From contig NZ_CP062222.1 of assembly GCF_017487405.1 (NCBI RefSeq), positions 3,581,001 through 3,645,000 on the forward strand: 64,000 nucleotides of DNA. Reading direction: 5' to 3'. This document shows, piece after piece, positions 55,400-63,755 of this stretch; position 1 is the stretch's first letter, and each line of letters opens with the position of its first letter. The notes under the pieces were generated by a model. It made no database searches, was not told the origin of the DNA, and worked only from the letters and a program-made list of their open reading frames with translations. The DNA comes from Brevundimonas goettingensis. GTDB taxonomy: Bacteria > Pseudomonadota > Alphaproteobacteria > Caulobacterales > Caulobacteraceae. The translations under genes and the position numbers were made by a program.

Positions 55400-56398
55400 T
55401 CAGTGTTCCGGCCGGATCGAGAACTGGAAGGCCACCAGGCCTTCGGAGACCTCGCGGTCGATGCCGGTGCCGCTGTGGATGCCGTCGGCCTTCAGCTCGC
55501 GATAGACGACGCCGAACGAGGTCTGCATGTCGCCCCGGCGCATGGCCACCCCGATGGAGGCGTCGCCGAGGAAGGAGGAGCCGCGCTCCTGGCTCATGCC
55601 CGAACGGGTGTAGTCGCCGTCGCGGTTGCGCGCGAAATTATAGCCGACCGCCCGGCCGGATCCCGCCGCATAGACATACCAGCGCGACCGTTCGCCGAAG
55701 GCGCTGGAGCCGCGCGGCACCAGACGCTCGATGTCGGAGCCGATCTTGAGCGTGGCGCCGGCCTCGGCCGAGCCGCCCTCGTCGCCGACGCCGATCCCGG
55801 CGTGGGGCGTCAGGCTGACTTCCAGGCCCGAGGCCGTATAGCCCCGCGCCACCGGCCAGCCGCGCGTATAGCTGACGTCATAGCCATCGACGGCGAAGTC
55901 GCTCTCGTCATGCAGGGTCGCCGGCAGGGGCGAGCCGTCGGCGCGGCGCAGCGTCCCGTGGGTCGTCACCCGAAGCCGGTCCGTATAGCCGTCGCCCTCG
56001 CGCCAGACATCCGACCGGCTGGTCGCGGCGAAGGGCGAGGCGCGCTCTGCGGCCGGGGCGAACCGGTCGGTGGGATAGGCGCTCTGGAAATCGATGGCCG
56101 GTCCGAAGTCGGCCGCTGCCGGGGCGTTGGAGACGGCATAGGATTGCTGGTTCAGCCGGGCCATCTGCGACGGGGTTCCCGCGCCGCTGACGGGCGCGCC
56201 GCTGACCGGGCCGCTGACGGGAACCAAGGGTGCGGCGGCGTGGGTGGCGGGGGTCGGAGCGGGAGAAACCTGGACCTTCAGGGCCTGGATTTCCTGGGCC
56301 CGGGCCCACTCAGGGGTCAGAGTCGATTGGGCGAACGCCGAGGTCGCGGAAACCCCGAAGACGGCCAGACCGACGATGACACACCCGAAACGCTTCAA
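55400..56398 (-). CDS. Outer-membrane beta-barrel-like protein, LpxR/DUF2219-like
   Basis: 332 aa. A TTG at 56398 is chosen because GAGGGG stands about four bases upstream and a signal peptide follows at once (LKRFGCVIVGLAVFGVSATSAFAQ); longer frames have no leader peptide there. A Pro/Ala linker precedes alternating strands such as YDVSYTRGWPVA, RWYVYAAGSGRAVGYNFARN, and the C-terminus LVAFQFSIRPEH ends with an aromatic/polar strand like a barrel. The AGSGRAVGYN region recalls LpxR lipid A deacylases, but catalytic residues cannot be assigned. Lies downstream of nrdA on the same strand, 197 bases away. Confidence 0.65.
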   Translation of the reverse strand: MKRFGCVIVGLAVFGVSATSAFAQSTLTPEWARAQEIQALKVQVSPAPTPATHAAAPLVPVSGPVSGAPVSGAGTPSQMARLNQQSYAVSNAPAAADFGPAIDFQSAYPTDRFAPAAERASPFAATSRSDVWREGDGYTDRLRVTTHGTLRRADGSPLPATLHDESDFAVDGYDVSYTRGWPVARGYTASGLEVSLTPHAGIGVGDEGGSAEAGATLKIGSDIERLVPRGSSAFGERSRWYVYAAGSGRAVGYNFARNRDGDYTRSGMSQERGSSFLGDASIGVAMRRGDMQTSFGVVYRELKADGIHSGTGIDREVSEGLVAFQFSIRPEH

Positions 56399-56595
56399 CG
56401 GTCCCCTCACAGCCGTGAACGTCTGATTACCCTGACTCGAATCCGGGCAGACGCCAAACGACTTTTTCACGACACAATCCTGACGCCTGACCAACGCAGG
56501 TGTGGAGAGGTCGGTTCCCGGAGGGAGGGTCCGGTTGATTACCCATGCAACGGGGGATGGATTCCCCACCCCCGGCTCAGGGCGTCATGCTCGCC

Positions 56596-58488
56596 TTATT
56601 GGCAGGCGAGGCACTCGTCATAGTCGGTGCGGGCGGCAGAGAAGAGGTCCGGCTGGTTCGGATCGACCTCGGTCCCTTCGGCCTCGGCCTTGTCGTCGGC
56701 GCCGGCGAAGGCGGCCCGCTGAACCGACTTGGAGCGCAGATAGTAAAGCGACTTCACGCCGGTCTCCCAGGCGCGCCAGTGCAGCATGTGCAGGTCCCAC
56801 TTGTTGACGTCGCCGGGGATGAACAGGTTGATCGACTGGGCCTGGCAGATTTCCGGCGAGCGGTCGGCCGACAGTTCCACGACCCAGCGCTGGTCCAGTT
56901 CGAAGGCGGTCTTGTAGATGCCCTTCTCGTCGTCGCTCAGCATGTCGAGGTGCTGGACCGAGCCCTCATGCTCCAGGATCGAGGACCAGACGCCGGCGGT
57001 GTTGGCGCCCTTGGTCTCCAGCAGCTCTTCCAGATAGGGGTTCTTGACCGCGAACGAGCCCGACAGGGTCTTGTGGGTATAGATATTGGCCGGGATCGGC
57101 TCGATGCCGGCGCTCGTGCCGCCGCAGATGATCGAGATCGAGGCGGTCGGGGCGATGGCCAGCTTGTGCGAGAACCGCTCCATCACGCCACGCTCGGCGG
57201 CGTCCTCGCAGGCGCCCTTCTCTTCGGCCAGCAGGCGGCTGGCCTTGTCGGCCTCACGACGCAGGTGTTTGAACAGGCGCATGTTCCACGACTTGGCCAT
57301 GGCGCTTTCGAAGGCCACGCCCTGTGACTGCAGGAAGGAGTGGAAGCCCATCAGGCCCAGACCCACCGAACGCTCGCGCTTGGCCGAATAGACGGCCGCC
57401 TTCATTTCCGGCGGGGCGCGCTTGATGAAGTCCTCCAGGACATTGTCGAGGAAGCGCATGATGTCCTCGATGAAGCGGGGCTCCTCGCGCCACTCCAGGA
57501 ATTTCTCGGCGTTGACCGACGACAGGCAGCAGACGGCGGTGCGGTCGATGCCCAGGTGGTCGCGGCCCGTGTGCAGCATGATTTCCGAGCACAGGTTGGA
57601 CTGTTTGACCTTCAGGCCCAGGTCCTTCTGGTGCTGCGGCATCTGCCGGTTCACCGTGTCGGAGAAGATCAGATAGGGCTCGCCGGTCTGCAGGCGGATC
57701 TCGAGGATCTTCTGCCACAGGGCGCGGGCGTCCACGACCTTCAGGACTTCGTCGTTCTTGGGCGAGCGCAGGCCGAACGAGCCGCCGGCCTTCACGGCCT
57801 CCATGAACTCGTCGGTGATGTTGATGCCGTGGTGCAGGTTCAGGGACTTGCGGTTGAAGTCGCCCGAGGGTTTGCGGATCTCGAGGAACTCCTCGATCTC
57901 GGGGTGGTGCACGTCCAGATAGACGGCGGCCGAGCCGCGACGCAGCGAGCCCTGCGAGATCGCCAGGGTCAGCGAATCCATCACGCGGATGAAGGGGATG
58001 ATGCCCGAGGTCTGGCCCGCGCCCTTGACCTTCTCGCCGATGGAGCGGACGCCGCCCCAGTAGGTGCCGATGCCGCCGCCGTTCGAAGCCAGCGACACAT
58101 TCTCGTTCCAGACGTTCTGGATGCCGTCCAGCGAATCACTGACCGCGTTCAGGAAGCAGGAGATGGGCAGGCCGCGGTCCGCGCCGCCGTTCGACAGCAC
58201 CGGGGTCGAGGGCATGAACCACAGCTTCGACATATAGTCATAGACGCGCTGGGCGTGGTCGGCGTCATCCGAGAAGGCGGTCGAGACCCGGGCGAACATG
58301 TCCTGGTAGCTCTCGCCCTTGAGCAGGTAGCGATCCTCCAGGGTCTTCTTGCCGAAATCGGTCAGCAGGTCGTCGCGCGACCGGTCCAGTTCCAGCGACC
58401 GGACCACGGACAGCTGCGGACGCGTCGCGTCCGTTTCGCCGGAAACCGTAGCGAATTCCGTGGTCTTGTAAGCCTCTAGGCCAGCCAT
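56596..58488 (-). CDS. nrdA: Ribonucleoside-diphosphate reductase alpha subunit, no ATP cone
   Basis: Class I reductase making dNDPs. 630 aa. Substrate-site cysteines in LPISCFLNAVSD, radical-relay NLCSEIML and CCLSSVN, the MRFLDNVLEDFI region, and the C-terminal redox pair CLACQ. The N-terminus goes directly into the helical domain (LELDRSRDDLLTDFGKKTLEDRYLL) with no ATP-cone, so the usual dATP shut-off is absent or supplied by the beta subunit. No nrdB is next to it. ATG at 58488 is preferred over a TTG at 58509. Two NrdR-like boxes lie 50-96 bases upstream. Confidence 0.95.
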   Translation of the reverse strand: MAGLEAYKTTEFATVSGETDATRPQLSVVRSLELDRSRDDLLTDFGKKTLEDRYLLKGESYQDMFARVSTAFSDDADHAQRVYDYMSKLWFMPSTPVLSNGGADRGLPISCFLNAVSDSLDGIQNVWNENVSLASNGGGIGTYWGGVRSIGEKVKGAGQTSGIIPFIRVMDSLTLAISQGSLRRGSAAVYLDVHHPEIEEFLEIRKPSGDFNRKSLNLHHGINITDEFMEAVKAGGSFGLRSPKNDEVLKVVDARALWQKILEIRLQTGEPYLIFSDTVNRQMPQHQKDLGLKVKQSNLCSEIMLHTGRDHLGIDRTAVCCLSSVNAEKFLEWREEPRFIEDIMRFLDNVLEDFIKRAPPEMKAAVYSAKRERSVGLGLMGFHSFLQSQGVAFESAMAKSWNMRLFKHLRREADKASRLLAEEKGACEDAAERGVMERFSHKLAIAPTASISIICGGTSAGIEPIPANIYTHKTLSGSFAVKNPYLEELLETKGANTAGVWSSILEHEGSVQHLDMLSDDEKGIYKTAFELDQRWVVELSADRSPEICQAQSINLFIPGDVNKWDLHMLHWRAWETGVKSLYYLRSKSVQRAAFAGADDKAEAEGTEVDPNQPDLFSAARTDYDECLACQ

Positions 58489-58537
58489 GATCGTCAACGT
58501 CCTGAACAAATGCGCAAGTGAAGCCGCTCAGCGCCGG

Positions 58538-58553
58538 ACACATCATCTAGTGG
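58538..58553. promoter_or_regulatory. NrdR box 1 upstream of nrdA
   Basis: ACACATCATCTAGTGG matches 12 of 16 positions of the NrdR consensus as I recall it (ACACWATATATWGTGT). It lies about 50 bases upstream of the nrdA start. Confidence 0.6.
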
Positions 58554-58568
58554 CCAAAGCGCTCCCCG

Positions 58569-58584
58569 AGCCCACATATAGGGC
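58569..58584. promoter_or_regulatory. NrdR box 2 upstream of nrdA
   Basis: AGCCCACATATAGGGC matches 10 of 16. It starts exactly 31 bases from box 1, the three-turn spacing usual for NrdR pairs. On the minus strand TTGACG lies just upstream, near 58610, so the boxes would cover the promoter. Confidence 0.55.
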
Positions 58585-58777
58585 GCAGATGCCTAACGAG
58601 CCGTCAACGGCTTGACGCGCACTTCTCAGGCGAATCAGACGAAAGACAGGGGGCGACTCTGTGGAAAGCGTGCGCGAAGGCCGTGACGCAGGCGTGACGC
58701 CGAAATCGACGCCGGAATCACGAAGGCGTGAATCGTCGCACATCGGAACGGGGACGCAGCCTTGCCGTTCACGGACG

Positions 58778-59554
58778 ATGCCGACACAGAATTTGATCCT
58801 CTTCGCGCGCCGCGCCTTCACTCTGGCGCGGACCGAGATCGCGGCCCTCGCCGCCTTCGCCGTCATCGCCCTGTGCGCCGCGACCTTCGCCGACCTGGCC
58901 GAGGACTCGCGCGAGGCCGATGACCAGGGTTTTGATCTGGCGGTCCTGCATGCCCTGCACCCCTATGCCGACGATCCGGCGCGCCCGCTGGGACCGCCCT
59001 GGGCCGGGATTGTGGCGGCCGACATTACCTCTCTCGGCAGTACGGCGCTTCTCGTCCTGTTCGCCCTGATGGCGGTCGGCCTTCTGCTGATGTTGCAGAA
59101 ACGGCTGTCGGCCCTGTTGCTGGTTGTCGGACTGGCCGGCGGGCTGGCGTTGTCCGAAGGCCTGAAGGCGGTGTTCGAGCGGGCGCGACCGCCCGTGGAG
59201 TTTCAGAGCGTCCACACCCTGAACGCCAGTTTCCCGTCGGGCCACGCCCTGCTGTCGGCGGTCTTCTATCTCTCTCTCGGCGTCATGCTGACGCGCGCCT
59301 TCCCGCGCCGACGGCTCAAGGCCTACGTCATGGGGATGGCGATCGTGATGACCCTGCTGGTCGGGCTCAGCCGCATCTATCTGGGCGCCCACTGGGCCAC
59401 CGACGTCTTCGCCGGCTGGAGCGTCGGCGCGGCCTGGGCCATGGCCCTGTGGCTGGTCTCCTACGCCGTTGCCCGCCGCCAGCGGCGTCACCATGCCGTC
59501 CTGCAGGATCAGGCGGCGCCGGAGGCTCGCGACGAAGTCAGCGCGCCGGCGTGA
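58778..59554 (+). CDS. PAP2 family phosphatase
   Basis: 258 aa with six predicted membrane helices. The three-part acid-phosphatase signature is intact: KAVFERARPP, FPSGHALLSAVFY and SRIYLGAHWATDVFAGW. Likely substrate is undecaprenyl pyrophosphate or a phospholipid phosphate at the periplasmic face. The ATG at 58778 begins the conserved protein; the upstream frame to 58661 is unconserved and overlaps the nrdA regulatory region. The 3' end overlaps the convergent small exported protein by 17 bases. Confidence 0.9.
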   Translation: MPTQNLILFARRAFTLARTEIAALAAFAVIALCAATFADLAEDSREADDQGFDLAVLHALHPYADDPARPLGPPWAGIVAADITSLGSTALLVLFALMAVGLLLMLQKRLSALLLVVGLAGGLALSEGLKAVFERARPPVEFQSVHTLNASFPSGHALLSAVFYLSLGVMLTRAFPRRRLKAYVMGMAIVMTLLVGLSRIYLGAHWATDVFAGWSVGAAWAMALWLVSYAVARRQRRHHAVLQDQAAPEARDEVSAPA

Positions 59555-59849
59555 CCGGGCACTGGGCCTCGACCAGACGCGTCGAGCGCGCGTCCTGTCT
59601 GCGGTTCGCCAGGGCGCGGGCGTCGTCGCAACGGTTATCCGAAACCAGCTGGCGCACCTGACGACGCAGCACCCAGGTCGACTGGATGCGGTCCTGCCGG
59701 TTCATACAGGCCTCGCCGCAGTTGGCGGCCGCCGAGACGAAGGCGTTCGGACCATAGGTCGTCTGGCCCGCCAGGGTCTGGCCGTTCGCCCCGCTCACCT
59801 GCTGCGGCATGGCCATGGCTAGGGCCATCGAAATCGCCATCGAGATCAT
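59538..59849 (-). CDS. Small exported protein, 103 aa
   Basis: A short signal peptide (MISMAISMALAMAMPQQVSG) is followed by a helical mature part with four cysteines: ANCGEACMN, NRCDD and EAQCPV, suggesting two disulfides. UrcA-like proteins of alphaproteobacteria are similar in size and Cys layout, but I cannot confirm membership. Convergent with PAP2 by 17 bases. No partner identified. Confidence 0.65.
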   Translation of the reverse strand: MISMAISMALAMAMPQQVSGANGQTLAGQTTYGPNAFVSAAANCGEACMNRQDRIQSTWVLRRQVRQLVSDNRCDDARALANRRQDARSTRLVEAQCPVTPAR

Positions 59850-59950
59850 CGGGGTCGCTCCGGTTGAATGACGACCTCAACCCTACGGTGAGATTTCCGG
59901 GTTCGGCAAGTCTGTGACGCCGACGCCATCGGCCGTCAGGTTGGAAAGAG

Positions 59951-59986
59951 GGGCTCCGCACGGCCTGACATCATCGTGCGGAGCCC
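59951..59986. repeat. Strong hairpin in the 280-base gap 59850-60129
   Basis: Perfect 12-base inverted repeat GGGCTCCGCACG / CGTGCGGAGCCC with a 12-base loop and no T-tract. The gap separates the small exported protein from the response regulator and otherwise shows nothing I recognise. Confidence 0.5.
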
Positions 59987-60129
59987 ATTCCGTTCAGGGT
60001 GGGGCCTCCGAGCGGTGCCCCGAAGCTCCGCCATTCCGCGCCCCCCGCCAATGGGGTCAGACGTACCACTCCGAATGGAGGGGGTGCTTCTCGCGGATTG
60101 GAGGTTCGGCGATCTGCGTCTGCTGGCGC

Positions 60130-60519
60130 TTACGCAAGCTTGTCCCGCGCCGGATAGCCGCTGACGATGCCGGCGACGATTTCCATGTCGTAGGGTTTCG
60201 GAAGGAACTGTCCGTCAGGGGGGATTTCTGCGGGCCCCGGACGCTCGTTGCCCGAGGTGATGATCAGGTGCACGTCCGGCCGCTTGCGGTGAACCTCTTC
60301 GGCCAACGCCATCCCGTCCCGGGGGCCAGGCATGTTGATGTCGGTGAAGAGCACCGAGATGTCCGGGTGCAGGACCAGCATCTGCAGAGCCTCATCGGTG
60401 TCGCCCGCCTCATGGGTCGTGCATCCCGCCGATTGAAGCGCTTCGGTAGCGTCGAGGCGGAGCAGGGGCTCGTCATCGACGACGAGAACGACAGGGTTCG
60501 GAACGTCGAGGATAGCCAT
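60130..60519 (-). CDS. Single-domain response regulator
   Basis: 129 aa, receiver domain only. Asp15/Asp16 acidic pair in VVDDEPLL, phospho-acceptor Asp60 in LFTDINMPG, conserved Thr/Ser in IITSG and Lys in FLPKPYD. No output domain, so it acts as a phosphate sink or protein partner. Its cognate is probably the HWE kinase 101 bases upstream on the same strand; the pair recalls the LovK-LovR type of Caulobacter. A possible EcfG-type promoter lies directly before its ATG. Confidence 0.93.
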   Translation of the reverse strand: MAILDVPNPVVLVVDDEPLLRLDATEALQSAGCTTHEAGDTDEALQMLVLHPDISVLFTDINMPGPRDGMALAEEVHRKRPDVHLIITSGNERPGPAEIPPDGQFLPKPYDMEIVAGIVSGYPARDKLA

Positions 60520-60527
60520 GTGACCGC

Positions 60528-60552
60528 AACCGGACCTGGGGGTGATCGTTCC
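60528..60552 (-). promoter_or_regulatory. Possible EcfG (sigma-T) promoter before the response regulator
   Basis: On the minus strand GGAAC (60552-60548), 16-base spacer, GGTT (60531-60528), close to GGAAC-N16-CGTT used by the general stress sigma factor. The start site would lie within a few bases of the ATG at 60519. Confidence 0.4.
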
Positions 60553-60620
60553 GTGATCGGGTGGATCTATTTGATAACCGGCAAGGATGTCACGCTCGGA
60601 GAGCGACGTTACGTGCGGTG

Positions 60621-61589
60621 TCAGGCCAGGCGCTTCAGGGGCAGTGAGATTGTGACGATCAGACCGTCGGGCGCCCAGTCGCGTGTGATCACGCCTGACA
60701 GTTGGGATTTCACGGTCCGGTCCAACAGGCTCGTGCCGAAGCCCTCTGTCACGGCGTCCGCGGGGCGTCCGACACCTGTCTCCTTCCAGACAAGGATCAG
60801 CCGCTCTCCGTCGCGCTTCAGGTCGATCGCCAGATGGCCGACGAGGTCGCGCATGGCGCCGTACTTGACAGCGTTCGTGGCCAGTTCGTTCAGGACCATG
60901 GCGACTGAGGTGACGGCGTCCTGGCCGACGTCCGCATCGTCTCCCGTGACTGCGACGTGGGCTCCGGCCTGTTCATAAGGCGCGAGAAGGGTCGCGATCA
61001 GGCCCTTGATCGATCGCGGAGCCTCGTTGACGTCGCGGGCGTCCATCGGGTGGATGAAGGAGATGGCTCGCCCGAGGCCGCCGAGCCGCTCCCGCAGGGA
61101 GGCGACGAAGGGATGGGACGTGGGCTGGGATCGGCCGGAGAGGTAGACCAGGCTGTCGACGACGGCGAACAGGTTCTTGATCCGGTGCGCCAGTTCACGA
61201 GAGACCAGCGCCGACTCGCGGCGGTCCTGTTCGCGCCGGGTGACGTCATGCGACAGGGACTGCAAGGCGATGATCTCACCCCTGTCGTTGCGGATCGGGG
61301 TGACGGCCACGTCCCAGGATTTCATCGTGCCCTTCGCCGTCGGGCAATCGGCGCTGAAGCGCGAGACTTTTCCGCTGGCTGCTGCGGCGACCGAAGCGAG
61401 GACCAGTTGACGGCTTTCCTCCGGCCAGAGCGAGGCCCAGGGCCGACCCGCGACGAGGCCGAAGTCGTCGATCTCCATCACGCACAGGCCGTCGTTATCC
61501 ATGGCTTGGAGTGTCCCGTCGAGGCCGATGGTCTTCAGGCAGTCGCCGGTGTCGCCGACGGCCGTCGGGTTGGTGTTCATGACGCTCAT
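60621..61589 (-). CDS. HWE-family sensor histidine kinase with PAS domain
   Basis: 322 aa. A cytoplasmic PAS-like sensory domain (about 15-115) joins an HWE/HisKA_2 kinase: phospho-acceptor His135 in SRELAHRIKNLFAVV, N-box MVLNELATNAVKYGA, and the G-box GFGTSLLDRTVKSQL. HWE kinases feed the PhyR-NepR-EcfG general stress response in alphaproteobacteria. No transmembrane segment. ATG at 61589 (GGA about six bases before), or MNTN at 61580. It is followed downstream by the single-domain regulator. Confidence 0.92.
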   Translation of the reverse strand: MSVMNTNPTAVGDTGDCLKTIGLDGTLQAMDNDGLCVMEIDDFGLVAGRPWASLWPEESRQLVLASVAAAASGKVSRFSADCPTAKGTMKSWDVAVTPIRNDRGEIIALQSLSHDVTRREQDRRESALVSRELAHRIKNLFAVVDSLVYLSGRSQPTSHPFVASLRERLGGLGRAISFIHPMDARDVNEAPRSIKGLIATLLAPYEQAGAHVAVTGDDADVGQDAVTSVAMVLNELATNAVKYGAMRDLVGHLAIDLKRDGERLILVWKETGVGRPADAVTEGFGTSLLDRTVKSQLSGVITRDWAPDGLIVTISLPLKRLA

Positions 61590-61851
61590 TGAAATCCGCC
61601 GTCCCCCGACTGCGCCCGCAGGGTACACCTGCGCCGCAGTGCGAGCGAGTCCTGCGTCCGGATAACTAAAGTGCTAGAGGCCTGGCCGGACCTGCCCATT
61701 CGTCGCGGCCGGGATCCGTCCGGCCCCGGGCTAACGTCCGCAACGGGTCGGAAGCGGTCCTCGACCCATTTGCCGAACCAGCCCTCCCGGAAGCCGGTGT
61801 TCAGCCGGCAAAACTTGCGAGTCGCTCTCGCTTGCCTTGATGCGGCGCTGC

Positions 61852-62077
61852 GCCGTAAAGGCCGCCCCTGTCATTGGGGAGTAGCCGCCCGCATCTCCAG
61901 CGGGGCTCGCGTCAACAGACTTCGGTTCGTCTCAGGACGCATCGATGGCGCGAGAGTCCAGTGGCCCTATCGCATCGCGCGCGGCGCTATGCTGCTTGAG
62001 GGCAGGACCTTTCGGTCCTCAAGTCGTGAGCCTCCGCGAGGCGAACGTAGGACCACAGGAATGGCAAGACCTTTGGC
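61852..62077 (+). ncRNA. yybP-ykoY-type manganese riboswitch
   Basis: Aptamer leader of the GDT1-family transporter. The conserved blocks are in order: closing helix GCCgtAAAGG (61852-61861) pairs with CCTTTGGC (62070-62077); GGGGAGTAGC (61876-61885); GTCAACA (61911-61917); and GGCAAGACC (62063-62071). These are the Mn2+-binding loops of yybP-ykoY RNAs. The middle insert (about 61930-62060) makes it ~226 nt, longer than most. An additional stem GGGGTCGT / ACGACCCC (62100-62142) just before the start may be the expression platform. Confidence 0.85.
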
Positions 62078-62099
62078 TTTCGCGTCGGCGGACCTTTGC

Positions 62100-62142
62100 G
62101 GGGTCGTCTGGCGTGCGAGCCTTTCGTCTTGTCTACGACCCC
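62100..62142 (+). promoter_or_regulatory. Expression-platform hairpin before the GDT1 gene
   Basis: Eight-base perfect stem GGGGTCGT / ACGACCCC with a 27-base loop, ending 18 bases before the ATG. No U-run, so control is more likely translational. Confidence 0.5.
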
Positions 62143-62160
62143 GCCCGAGTGACGACCCTT

Positions 62161-62730
62161 ATGGAAGCCTTCCTCATTTCGACCGGCCTAGTCGCGATCG
62201 CCGAGATCGGCGACAAGACCATGCTGCTGGCCATCGCCCTGGCCGCGACCTGGCGGCGGCCGGTCCCCCTCATCCTCGGCATTCTGGTGGCGACCCTCGC
62301 CAACCACGCCCTCGCGGCGCTGGCCGGGACACTTGCTGTCCATTATCTGAGTGGTCCATGGATGAAGTGGATCATCGGTTTCGCCTTCCTGGCTTTCGCC
62401 GGCTGGGCCCTGATCCCCGATACCCTCGACGACGATGAAGGCGCTGTGAAGCCGCACCGGACCTCGCTGGCCATCTTCTGGGCCACCACCGTCGCCTTCT
62501 TCCTCGTCGAGATGGGCGACAAGACGCAGATCGCCACGGCGGGCCTGGCGGCCCGGTTCGAGACCCTGCCGCTGGTGGTCGCGGGTTCGACGCTCGGAAT
62601 GATGCTGGTCAACGGCCCGGCGGTCTTCATGGGCGAGGCGGCGGCCAAACGTCTCCCCTTGAAGTATATCCGTATGGCGGCTGCGGCCGGTTTCGCCCTG
62701 ACGGGCCTGTGGATCCTGATCGCGGGGTAG
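62161..62730 (+). CDS. TMEM165/GDT1 family manganese exporter
   Basis: 189 aa with six membrane helices in two repeats. Each repeat carries the cation motif: IAEIGDKTMLLAIALA and LVEMGDKTQIATAGLA (E-x-G-D-K-T). Vibrio MneA of this family exports Mn2+. Start ATG at 62161 begins the first helix; longer frames run through the riboswitch. The upstream Mn2+ riboswitch fits induction by manganese. Two bases separate the stop from the next gene's GTG, so they may be one operon. Confidence 0.92.
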   Translation: MEAFLISTGLVAIAEIGDKTMLLAIALAATWRRPVPLILGILVATLANHALAALAGTLAVHYLSGPWMKWIIGFAFLAFAGWALIPDTLDDDEGAVKPHRTSLAIFWATTVAFFLVEMGDKTQIATAGLAARFETLPLVVAGSTLGMMLVNGPAVFMGEAAAKRLPLKYIRMAAAAGFALTGLWILIAG

Positions 62731-62732
62731 GG

Positions 62733-63521
62733 GTGAGCGACCTTCTTCTCTCCATTGACGACGTCTCGGTCACGCGTGGCGATGCGGTCCTGCTGGACCG
62801 TGTCAGCCTCTCGGTCGCGGCCGGGGCCCACACCGCCATCCTCGGCCGCAACGGCTCGGGCAAGTCGACCCTCGTCCGCCTGATCGCGCGTGACCTCTAT
62901 CCGGCGGGAGGAGGCGAGGGGGTGCGCATCTTCGGCGAAAGCCGCTGGGACGTGTTCGAACTGAGGAAGCGGCTCGGGATCGTCTCGCCCGCGCTCCATG
63001 CCGACCTCGCCGGCGAGGAGTCTCTGGAGGTGATGGACGCCGTCCTCTCCGGCTTCTTCGCCGCTCGGGGCCTGTGGCGACACCACAAGGTCTCGCCGGA
63101 GATGCGGGCCGCCGCCCGTGAGGCCCTCGACCGCATGGGCGCCACAGCCCTGATCGGACGGCGCATGGCCACCCTGTCGACGGGCGAGGCGCGCCGCGTC
63201 CTGATCGCCCGCGCCCTGGTTCATCGTCCAGAAGCCCTGCTGCTCGACGAACCCTGCGCCAGCCTCGACCCCGCCACTCGCCGCCGCTTCCTCGACGCCC
63301 TGCGCGGGATCGCCGCGTCCGGGACCACATTGATCATGGTCACCCACCATGTGGAGGAGATCCTGCCCGAGATCGACCGGCTGGTCCTGCTGCGAGAGGG
63401 TAGGGTGCTGGCGCAGGGATCGAAAGAGGCGTTGCTGAGCGGCCCCGTCCTCACCGACCTGTTCGGCATGGCAATCACGGTCGAACGCCGCGGCGGCTGG
63501 TACCGCGCCGATCTGGACTAG
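62733..63521 (+). CDS. ABC transporter ATP-binding protein
   Basis: 262 aa. Walker A in LGRNGSGKSTLVRLI, signature LSTGEARRVLIARAL, Walker B ALLLDEPCASLD, H-loop VTHHVEEI. It resembles the ATPases of iron-siderophore or molybdate importers (ModF-like), but there is no membrane or binding-protein gene beside it, so substrate is unknown. GTG start with GGGGTAGGG just upstream. It starts two bases after the GDT1 gene, so it may share the manganese-controlled transcript. Confidence 0.9.
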   Translation: MSDLLLSIDDVSVTRGDAVLLDRVSLSVAAGAHTAILGRNGSGKSTLVRLIARDLYPAGGGEGVRIFGESRWDVFELRKRLGIVSPALHADLAGEESLEVMDAVLSGFFAARGLWRHHKVSPEMRAAAREALDRMGATALIGRRMATLSTGEARRVLIARALVHRPEALLLDEPCASLDPATRRRFLDALRGIAASGTTLIMVTHHVEEILPEIDRLVLLREGRVLAQGSKEALLSGPVLTDLFGMAITVERRGGWYRADLD

Positions 63522-63530
63522 GCTCCCCGA

Positions 63531-63716
63531 TCAGGCCGACCCGCTGACCCCGCGCGGCCCGTCTCCAGACCCCCAGGTCCGCCAGCGCAGCATCCAGTTC
63601 TCGCCCTGTCTCAGATGCTGTTCGCGCGCGGTCAGGCTCTCTTCGCGGATGGCCCGCTCGAAGCAGCGACGGGCGCGTTCGCGGCATTGGGCGGCGTTGA
63701 GGGGCGGCTCTTCCAT
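63531..63716 (-). CDS. Small helical protein, 61 aa
   Basis: Residues ~8-45 (AAQCRERARRCFERAIREESLTAREQHLRQGENWMLRW) form an amphipathic helix pair like the small CRERAxEC-type proteins common in alphaproteobacteria. The tail is Gly/Ser-rich. No good ribosome site precedes the ATG. It is convergent with the ABC ATPase. Function unknown. Confidence 0.5.
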   Translation of the reverse strand: MEEPPLNAAQCRERARRCFERAIREESLTAREQHLRQGENWMLRWRTWGSGDGPRGVSGSA

Positions 63717-63755
63717 GGCGTTGAAAGGCGGCGGCCTTTCCCTGTGCGATCCGGG

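Noticed and set aside
61671..62438. 255-codon frame through the riboswitch into the GDT1 gene
   Set aside because: Lies in the structured leader and out of frame with the conserved transporter.
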